DNA of 11,089 nt from Actinomycetales bacterium. GTDB lineage: Bacteria; Actinomycetota; Actinomycetes; Actinomycetales; Dermabacteraceae. Positions 6,092-11,089 of this stretch are shown here, one piece after another. The stretch is taken from contig JAAZLF010000413.1 in the NCBI GenBank assembly GCA_012799425.1, positions 1 to 11,089 of the forward strand, given 5' to 3'. Below the pieces are notes generated by a model. It had not been told where the DNA came from, ran no database searches, and worked only from the letters and a program-made list of their open reading frames with translations. Position 1 is the first letter of the stretch; each line of letters begins with the position of its first letter. The position numbers and the translations under genes are program-made.

Positions 6092-6892
6092 ATGGGAGCA
6101 CACGCCGGATCCGACAGGTCGCGACACCGCCGCGCGGGCAGACACCGCCGCACCGGTCAGCCGTTGCTCGAGCGCCGCGAACACACCGCGGACAAGCCGC
6201 CCCGGCGCCTCTCGCTGCCCGCGCCCTCACCCTCCGCCCTGGTGGGCATCGCCGTGCTGGTGCTGATCGGCGGTGGGGCGATCCACCTCTCCGGCTCCGG
6301 CACGGCCGTGCCTCTCGAGACGGACCCTGCGGCGGAGACCCAGCTGGAGCCGGGCGATGAGGAGGAGGACGAGGAGGAGCCCGTGGCGTCGACGGCGGCA
6401 GAACGCTCCGCCCCGGAGACACCGGGGCCGGAGGAGCGTCCGGCGCCGGAGGAGCTCATCGTGCACGTCTCCGGTGCGGTGGAAGCTCCAGGCGTGGCGC
6501 AGCTGCCGCCCGGCTCTCGGGTCCACGATGCGCTCGAAGCCGTCGGCGGTGCGAGCGACGATGCCGATCTGTCGGCGGTGAACCTCGCCCGCCCCGTGGA
6601 GGACGGGGAGCAGATCCACGTCCCGGAGCCGGGCGAGGAGCCGCCCGTGACCGGCGCTGGGGGCCCGGGGGCTGCGGAGCCTCCCGCCTCCACGACCGGC
6701 GCCGCGATAGACCTGAACACCGCCGGGGCCAGCGAGCTCGAGGAGCTGCCCGGGGTGGGCCCCTCGATCGCGCAGCGCATCATCGACCATCGCGAGAAGA
6801 ACGGCCCGTTCACCGCGGTGGACGGCCTGCTCGAGGTGTCCGGGATCGGCCCCGCCACCCTCGAGAAGATCCGCGACCGGGCCACGGTATGA
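6092..6892 (+). CDS. comEA: ComEA competence DNA-binding protein
   Basis: A 266-residue membrane-anchored protein that binds double-stranded DNA outside the membrane and feeds it to ComEC. In order: a basic cytosolic N-terminus (1-47, many Arg), one transmembrane helix (about 48-66), a long acidic, Pro-rich linker (75-120, with nine of ten residues 89-98 being mostly Asp/Glu then Pro/Val), an SLBB domain (about 121-178, IVHVSGAVEAPGV...), a second short linker, and a ComEA-type helix-hairpin-helix pair (206-266; IDLNTAGASELEELPGVG at 206-223 and VSGIGPATLEKI at 249-260). This is the usual Gram-positive ComEA architecture. The ATG at 6092 is chosen because a leaderless promoter ends 7 nt upstream. 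The stop overlaps the comEC start (ATGA). Confidence 0.94.
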   Translation: MGAHAGSDRSRHRRAGRHRRTGQPLLERREHTADKPPRRLSLPAPSPSALVGIAVLVLIGGGAIHLSGSGTAVPLETDPAAETQLEPGDEEEDEEEPVASTAAERSAPETPGPEERPAPEELIVHVSGAVEAPGVAQLPPGSRVHDALEAVGGASDDADLSAVNLARPVEDGEQIHVPEPGEEPPVTGAGGPGAAEPPASTTGAAIDLNTAGASELEELPGVGPSIAQRIIDHREKNGPFTAVDGLLEVSGIGPATLEKIRDRATV

Positions 6893-9252
6893 CCCGAGCC
6901 GACCTGCGCCTGCTGCCCGGCGCCACCTGCGTGTGGGCGCTCGCAGTGCTCGGGGTGACGGCAGGCACCGCCGCCGCGGTGGCCGCCGCTGCCGTGCTGG
7001 TCGCGCTCGCCCTGACCGCGATCACCCTCGGCGGCGGCTCCCGCGCCGCCCAGAGCCTGTACGCCCACCTGGGGATCGTCGTGCTGGCCGGCATCCTCCT
7101 CTTCCCCGCGCTCGAGCGCCACGGGGCCACCGGCGCTCTGCTCGAGGAGGCCGCCGCCGACGGACTGATCGTGGAGCTCACCCTGGTCGCCGCAGCGGAC
7201 CCCGCCGCGCCGAGCGGCGGACCGGAATGGGCCCGGGCCGGGCTGCAGACGCGTGCCCGCACCGTCCAGGGACCGGCATGGCTCGGCCGCGAGGAGGCCA
7301 CGCTTCCCGGCTCGCTCCCGGTGCTGCTGCGAGCCACCGGCGAGGCGGAGGAGGGGCTCGCCCGGGTCCGGGCGGGGGACAGCGCCGAGGTGCGCGGCAC
7401 GGTCGCCGTGAGCGGGTCGCTCATGATCCTGCGCGCCACCGAGGTGCGGCCGGTGGTCGCCCCCGGGATCGCCGGAAAGGCGCAGACAGCGCGGCACACG
7501 CTGCGACAGATCGCCCGGGACGCCACCTCGCACCTGCCCGCCGATGAGGCGGCGCTGGTGCGTGGGATGACCACCGGCGACACCCGGGGCATGAGCGAGC
7601 GGACGGAGGAGATCATGCGCCGCGCCGGGATCTCGCACCTCGTCGCCGTCTCCGGTGCGAACATCGCCTTCGTCCTCGCCGCGGTGCTGATCCCGCTGCT
7701 GCTGGCCGGGGTGCGGCGACGCCCGCGCCTCCTGGCCGCCGGGATGATGGTGGCCGGCTACGTCTGGTTGGTGGGGGACGAGCCGAGCGTCCAGCGTGCC
7801 GCGACCATGGCTGTGCCGCTGCTGGCGGCCCGCTACGCCGGGGTGCGCGCCTCGCCGGTCGCCGCCCTCGCCCTCACCGTGGCGCTGTGGTCGGTGCTCG
7901 ACCCCGTCACCGCCGCCTCCGTCGGATTCCTGCTGTCCGCCCTCGCCACCGCAGCGATCCTGCTGGCCGCCCCGCCCCTGGCCACCGCTCTGGTCGAGCT
8001 CTCCGGGGAACGGATCGGCCGCACCGCCGCGCTCGTCCTCGCCGTGCCGCTGGTGGCGCAGCTCGCCTGCACTCCGCTGCTCATCCTGCTCACGCCTGAG
8101 ATCTCGCTCTGGGCGGTGGGGGTGAACATGCTCGTCGGTCCGCTGGTGGGCCCTTCCACGGTGATCGGTCTGATCGCATTGGTGCTCGGTGCATGGTGGT
8201 TCCCGGCCGCACAGGCGCTCTACACGGTCGCCAGCGGGGGTGCGCACCTGGTGCTGCTGATCGCCCGCACCGCCGACGCCCTGCCCGGCTCTCGCATCCC
8301 CGTGCCCGAGGGAGCGACCGGGGCGCTGCTGGCGATCGCCGTGCTGCTGGCCGCGGCCATCGCTGTCGCGGCGCGCCGGGTGCCGCTGGTGCGCTGGGTG
8401 GTGACCGCGCTGCTCGTGCTCGCACTGGCCCCCGGCATCGGACGGATGCTGCCGGTGAGCACCGGGCCCCAGTGGTTCCTGGCGCTGTGCGCCATCGGGC
8501 AGGGGGACGCGCTCCTGATGCGGCCCCAAACGTCCACCCGGGACGGCCCCACCGTCCTGCTCGACACCGGGCCGGACCCCGCCGCCCTGCGCCAGTGCCT
8601 GGACCGGCTGCAGGTGACCCGGATCGACCTGCTCGTGCTCAGCCACCCCCATCAGGACCACACCGGCGGGACAGAGGCGCTCCGCGGCGCCAGGGCACCC
8701 GTGCAGCAGTGGGTGTGCCCGCTGCCTGAGGCCTCTGGGGATGCCGTGCCCGGCGCGCCGCTGACCGTCGCCACCACCGGGGAGACCTGGCAGCGCGAGG
8801 GGATGTCGCTGCGCGTGCTCTGGCCCGGCTCGGAGGAGGACGCGCTGCGTGCGAGCGCCGCCCAGGGCGGATCGAGCGAGGGGGACGCCGCCAACGACTG
8901 CTCGCTCGCGCTCGAGGTCGTCTGGGCCGATGGCACGCGCCTGCTCACCCTCGGGGACCTCGAGCCCGCCGCACAGGCCGAGCTCGCCGCGCTCGGCCCG
9001 GGGCAGGCAGACATCGTGAAGGTCGCCCATCACGGCTCCCGCTTCCAGCACGCTCCGCTCTACCAGCAGCTCGACGCCGACCTCGCGCTCGTCCCCGTCG
9101 GCCGGGACAACAGCTTCGGGCACCCCACCGAGGAGCTGCTGGGCCTGCTGCGGCAGACCGGGGCTCACGTGGTGCGCACCGACGTCCACGGCACGGTCGT
9201 GATCCCCGCCGACGGAGAGGCGGCGCCGCGGAGCGTCGGCCCGGCCCGCTAG
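6889..9252 (+). CDS. comEC: ComEC/Rec2 DNA-uptake channel with C-terminal metallo-beta-lactamase domain
   Basis: A 787-residue polytopic protein of normal length for ComEC, which passes single-stranded DNA across the membrane. The N-terminus has hydrophobic helices, then a soluble OB-like part (about 90-190). The competence domain follows (about 215-500) with the landmark HLVAVSGANIAFV starting at His250. The C-terminal metallo-beta-lactamase-like domain (about 530-775) begins with CAIGQGDALLM and keeps the expected metal ligands: HPHQDH at 586-591, Asp690 in GDLEP and the HHGS motif at 714-717. With these present, a nuclease that degrades the non-transported strand is plausible. The start ATG overlaps the comEA stop. 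The TAG stop forms part of TAGGAT, a possible -10 box for holA. Confidence 0.95.
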   Translation: MTRADLRLLPGATCVWALAVLGVTAGTAAAVAAAAVLVALALTAITLGGGSRAAQSLYAHLGIVVLAGILLFPALERHGATGALLEEAAADGLIVELTLVAAADPAAPSGGPEWARAGLQTRARTVQGPAWLGREEATLPGSLPVLLRATGEAEEGLARVRAGDSAEVRGTVAVSGSLMILRATEVRPVVAPGIAGKAQTARHTLRQIARDATSHLPADEAALVRGMTTGDTRGMSERTEEIMRRAGISHLVAVSGANIAFVLAAVLIPLLLAGVRRRPRLLAAGMMVAGYVWLVGDEPSVQRAATMAVPLLAARYAGVRASPVAALALTVALWSVLDPVTAASVGFLLSALATAAILLAAPPLATALVELSGERIGRTAALVLAVPLVAQLACTPLLILLTPEISLWAVGVNMLVGPLVGPSTVIGLIALVLGAWWFPAAQALYTVASGGAHLVLLIARTADALPGSRIPVPEGATGALLAIAVLLAAAIAVAARRVPLVRWVVTALLVLALAPGIGRMLPVSTGPQWFLALCAIGQGDALLMRPQTSTRDGPTVLLDTGPDPAALRQCLDRLQVTRIDLLVLSHPHQDHTGGTEALRGARAPVQQWVCPLPEASGDAVPGAPLTVATTGETWQREGMSLRVLWPGSEEDALRASAAQGGSSEGDAANDCSLALEVVWADGTRLLTLGDLEPAAQAELAALGPGQADIVKVAHHGSRFQHAPLYQQLDADLALVPVGRDNSFGHPTEELLGLLRQTGAHVVRTDVHGTVVIPADGEAAPRSVGPAR

Positions 9253-9276
9253 GATCGACCAGTCCGCCCCAGCAGT

Positions 9277-9282
9277 GAGGAG
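9277..9282 (+). promoter_or_regulatory. Ribosome binding site setting the holA start
   Basis: GAGGAG lies 5 nt before the GTG at 9288 and selects it over other in-frame positions. The 35-bp gap to comEC also contains TAGGAT (9250-9255), a possible -10 box without an obvious -35. Confidence 0.6.
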
Positions 9283-9287
9283 CCCCT

Positions 9288-10274
9288 GTGAGCGATGTCG
9301 AGTGGCACAGCGTCGCCCTAGCGCCGATCGTGCTGATCCACGGTACGGAGACCTTGATCGCCGACCGCGCCGTGCAGCGGCTGCGGGCCCTGGCCCGCGA
9401 GGCCGATCCCTCCGTCGCGGTGCACGATCTCTCCGGCGACGCCCTCGGCCCCGGCGCCCTCACGCAGGTGGCCAGCCCCTCGCTGTTCGGCGAGCCCCGC
9501 TTCGTGCTGGTTCCCGAGCTGCAGGCCGCCCCGGACACCCTCGTGCTCGAGCTGCTCGAGTATCTCAAGACCCCCGAGCCCGAGGTCGCGCTGGTGCTCG
9601 TCCACCGTGGCGGAAACCGCGGCAAGAAGCTGCTGGATGCTCTGAAGAGGGCAGGAGTGCCGCGGGTCGACGCCAGCCCGGTCAAGCGCGTCGGGGACAA
9701 ACAGGCGTTCGTCGCCGCCGAGTTCGCGCGCGCACAGCGCCGCATCCAGCCCGAGGCCCTGGTCGCTCTCGTCGACGCCTTCGGCACCGACCTGGCGGAG
9801 CTCGCCGCGATCAGCCACCAGCTGATCGAGGATTCCACCGCAGAGCCCGGGGAGGGAGCCGCCCAGGTCTCGGTCGATGACGTCCACGCCCTCACCGCGG
9901 GGCGCGTCGAATCCACCGCCTTCGCCGTCGCGGATGCCGCGATCGCTGGTCGCGAGCAGGAGGCGCTCCAGCTGCTCCAGCAGGCGCAGCTCGCCGGTGC
10001 CGACCCGGTGCCGATCGTCGCGGCGATCGCTTCCAAGATGCGCTCGCTGGCGAAGGTGACAGCGCCGGGAGCCAGCCCCCGCAGCCTCGGGATGCCGGAC
10101 TGGATGCTGCGCAACCTTTCGCGCGAGGCTCGGCACTGGAACGACCGCTCGCTGGCGCGCGCCCTCGAGACCGTGGCCCGTGCCGACCATGAGGTCAAGG
10201 GCGCCGGTCGGGACCCCCAATGGTCCGTGCAGCGGATGGTGATGGGGATCTGCCGCGCCCGCCGGGCACGCTGA
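9288..10274 (+). CDS. holA: DNA polymerase III delta subunit
   Basis: A 328-residue protein of normal HolA length. The delta subunit of the clamp loader opens the sliding clamp ring during replication. The start IVLIHGTETLIADRAVQRL (about 14-32) matches the HolA N-terminus, where a GxE motif follows the first strand. GDALGPGALTQVASPSLFGEPRFVLV (about 50-75) corresponds to the conserved clamp-contact segment with its SLF motif, and FGTDLAELAAISHQL (about 165-179) and the VHALTAGRVESTAFAVADA region (about 199-217) are also characteristic. The GTG start is supported by GAGGAG 5 nt upstream. Its place after comEC and before a convergent rpsT is the standard actinobacterial arrangement. A co-transcript from comEA-comEC is likely, perhaps boosted by its own promoter, since the gene is essential. 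Confidence 0.93.
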   Translation: MSDVEWHSVALAPIVLIHGTETLIADRAVQRLRALAREADPSVAVHDLSGDALGPGALTQVASPSLFGEPRFVLVPELQAAPDTLVLELLEYLKTPEPEVALVLVHRGGNRGKKLLDALKRAGVPRVDASPVKRVGDKQAFVAAEFARAQRRIQPEALVALVDAFGTDLAELAAISHQLIEDSTAEPGEGAAQVSVDDVHALTAGRVESTAFAVADAAIAGREQEALQLLQQAQLAGADPVPIVAAIASKMRSLAKVTAPGASPRSLGMPDWMLRNLSREARHWNDRSLARALETVARADHEVKGAGRDPQWSVQRMVMGICRARRAR

Positions 10275-10349
10275 CTCCCGCTCCCGTACGCCTCCGGCAC
10301 GGCAGCCGTCCCACGGCGGACCGGATCCGTTCGGCCTCCTGCGCAGACG

Positions 10350-10388
10350 ACGAGGCCCCGCACACCGTCATGGTGTGCGGGGCCTCGT
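10350..10388. terminator. Bidirectional terminator between holA and rpsT
   Basis: ACGAGGCCCCGCACACC (10350-10366) pairs perfectly with its complement at 10372-10388 around a 5-nt loop, giving a 17-bp stem. It is centred between the converging holA and rpsT stops. Neither side has a T-run. Confidence 0.85.
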
Positions 10389-10406
10389 GGAGTCGAGCGG
10401 TGAGGC

Positions 10407-10673
10407 TCAGGCGCCGATGTCGGCGACCAGCTTCGCGAGACCGGACTTGCGGTTCGCGGCCTGGTTCTGGTGGATGACGCCCTTCGACACGGCCTTGTCG
10501 AGCTTGCGCGAGGCGCTCTTCAGCGCCTCGCCTGCGACCTCGGCGTCGCCGGTGGAGACGGCGGCCTTCACCTTGCGGGTGTAGGTCTTGAGCTCGGACT
10601 TGACGGCACGGTTGCGCAGGCGCGCCTTCTCGTTCGTCTTGTTCCGCTTGATCTGGGACTTGATGTTTGCCAC
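10407..10673 (-). CDS. rpsT: 30S ribosomal protein S20
   Basis: An 88-residue, Lys/Arg-rich helical protein of usual S20 length. S20 binds 16S rRNA early in small-subunit assembly. The N-terminus [20 protein letters not shown] and the end [19 protein letters not shown] are unmistakable. The start is GTG (10671-10673), immediately before Ala-Asn-Ile-Lys; the frame runs on upstream to 10808, but that part has no S20 similarity. A weak purine-rich AGAAGAG (10679-10685) lies 5 nt before the GTG. A GTG start with a weak ribosome binding site is a feature shared with autoregulated S20 in E. coli, which uses a UUG start; whether that applies here is not shown. Confidence 0.97.
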   Translation of the reverse strand: MANIKSQIKRNKTNEKARLRNRAVKSELKTYTRKVKAAVSTGDAEVAGEALKSASRKLDKAVSKGVIHQNQAANRKSGLAKLVADIGA

Positions 10674-10880
10674 GAAGACTCTTCTCTTGTGCTGCTGCGG
10701 TGGATCTCCCGCGCCGGCTGAGGAACGGACCCGACGGGGACGGCGGTGGGGACTCGCCTGGAGACGTCGGTACCGGGTCGCTGCCGCGGGTACTCGCCCG
10801 GGTCGCACGAATCGCTGCCCCTGACACGGCGGGACGACGTCATGCGCACACCGAACGGTATGTCACACATACGGAGCAGG
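10674..10880 (-). promoter_or_regulatory. Long rpsT leader region
   Basis: About 200 nt separate the predicted -10 box from the rpsT GTG. The stretch is GC-rich with several short self-complementary segments and no convincing small gene; the open frames that cross it are extensions of rpsT or shadows. Such a leader could carry S20 autoregulation or another mRNA control, but no known riboswitch fold was recognised. Confidence 0.4.
10858..10872. repeat. Inverted repeat at the predicted rpsT transcription start
   Basis: GTATGT-CAC-ACATAC has two perfect 6-bp arms and a 3-bp spacer, and is AT-rich against its surroundings. It sits roughly 10-25 bp downstream of the predicted -10 box, where a bound repressor would block initiation or early elongation. 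The regulator is unknown. Confidence 0.45.
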
Positions 10881-10889
10881 ACATTACCA
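10881..10889 (-). promoter_or_regulatory. Predicted extended -10 promoter of rpsT
   Basis: Read on the minus strand, TGGTAATGT gives a TG-N extension directly before TAATGT, close to the consensus -10 box. No good -35 is seen 16-18 bp further upstream, which is acceptable for an extended -10 promoter. Predicted transcription start is near 10874. Confidence 0.5.
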
Positions 10890-10955
10890 GAGCGAGGAGC
10901 GCCGCCGTGAGGCGGTGTGCGGCGTGTCTCCCGAGGAACCCGCCATCCGGCCAGG

Positions 10956-11089
10956 TCACGACCAGCCGTGCACCTCCCTCACCGCCGCGGCGACCCGATC
11001 GTAGCGGGCACGATCCAGCCGCCCGCCCTCGCGGCGCACCGCGTCCGGCGCCAGGCGCAGCAGCCGGTCCGCCCGCACCTCGGAGGGCC
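10956..11089 (-). CDS. Unidentified protein, C-terminal 43 residues only
   Basis: The minus-strand frame enters at the window edge and runs to a TGA at 10956-10958, giving 43 residues rich in Arg, Ala and Leu (beginning PSEVRADRLLRL and ending VREVHGWS). Codon use is GC-rich at third positions like the neighbours, which supports coding. The ending loosely resembles the tail of PemK/MazF-type toxins, in which a VR.. motif is followed by a GRLD segment and a final helix; a gene of that family is, to my recollection, found near rpsT in some Micrococcales. This is a weak suggestion. The gap to the rpsT promoter (10890-10955) holds only a 5-bp GC hairpin at 10902-10915. Confidence 0.5.
   Translation of the reverse strand, partial: PSEVRADRLLRLAPDAVRREGGRLDRARYDRVAAAVREVHGWS

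Noticed and set aside
6157..9189. 1010-codon open frame antisense to comEA-comEC
   Set aside because: Its product is Gly/His/Arg/Gln-rich and low in complexity with no family motif; it is the expected shadow of GC-rich codon bias. The sense frames carry clear ComEA and ComEC motifs.
8945..10363. 472-codon minus-strand frame across comEC 3' end and holA
   Set aside because: Ser/Arg/Ala-rich shadow that also runs into the bidirectional terminator.
10674..10808. N-terminal extension of rpsT to an upstream start
   Set aside because: The added 45 residues have no S20 similarity, and S20 proteins begin at the Ala-Asn-Ile-Lys right after the GTG chosen.
1..11089. Mobile element, CRISPR array, tRNA or rRNA
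   Set aside because: No transposase or integrase motif, no regularly spaced repeats, no tRNA arm pattern and no rRNA-like segment were seen on either strand; a tRNA scan would settle the last two.

Overview
The window is high-GC throughout (roughly 70% by eye), with GTG starts, 4-bp stop/start overlaps and the order comEA-comEC-holA-rpsT that is usual in Actinobacteria. Together with ole-type olefin genes, this points to a Micrococcales actinobacterium. Brachybacterium or a relative is my guess from gene content, not from any search. No RNA gene, CRISPR array, transposase or phage gene was seen.

Region 1 (1-2526, plus strand) starts inside an adenylate-forming enzyme that resembles OleC (or the C-terminal half of an OleBC fusion). 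It overlaps by 4 bp an extended short-chain dehydrogenase resembling OleD. These two steps, reduction of a beta-keto acid and ATP-driven beta-lactone formation, belong to long-chain olefin biosynthesis; the missing partners (OleA, OleB) would lie to the left. A VKOR-family quinone-linked disulfide oxidase follows after 37 bp and ends before a strong hairpin.

Region 2 (2754-5804, minus strand) is a complete tripartite TRAP transporter transcribed dctP-dctQ-dctM. dctP encodes a lipoprotein receptor and is separated from dctQ by a GC-rich hairpin that may favour dctP expression. dctQ and dctM are translationally coupled (stop codon 2 nt before the dctM ATG). No catabolic enzyme or regulator gene sits beside it, so its substrate is unknown. 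Hairpins between the VKOR gene and dctM separate the converging transcripts.

Region 3 (6092-10274, plus strand) holds comEA and comEC, which overlap by 4 bp and encode the DNA-receptor and DNA-channel/nuclease proteins of transformation, followed by holA (clamp-loader delta subunit). comEA appears to be read from a leaderless promoter.

Region 4 (10407-11089, minus strand) holds rpsT (ribosomal protein S20) with a likely leader of about 200 nt, and the last 43 codons of an unidentified gene. A 17-bp hairpin lies between the converging holA and rpsT.

Nothing here is a clear-cut novel system. The points most worth a second look are the VKOR gene beside ole genes, the hairpin layout in the TRAP operon, the overlapping alternative hairpins after the VKOR gene, and the inverted repeat at the predicted rpsT transcription start.
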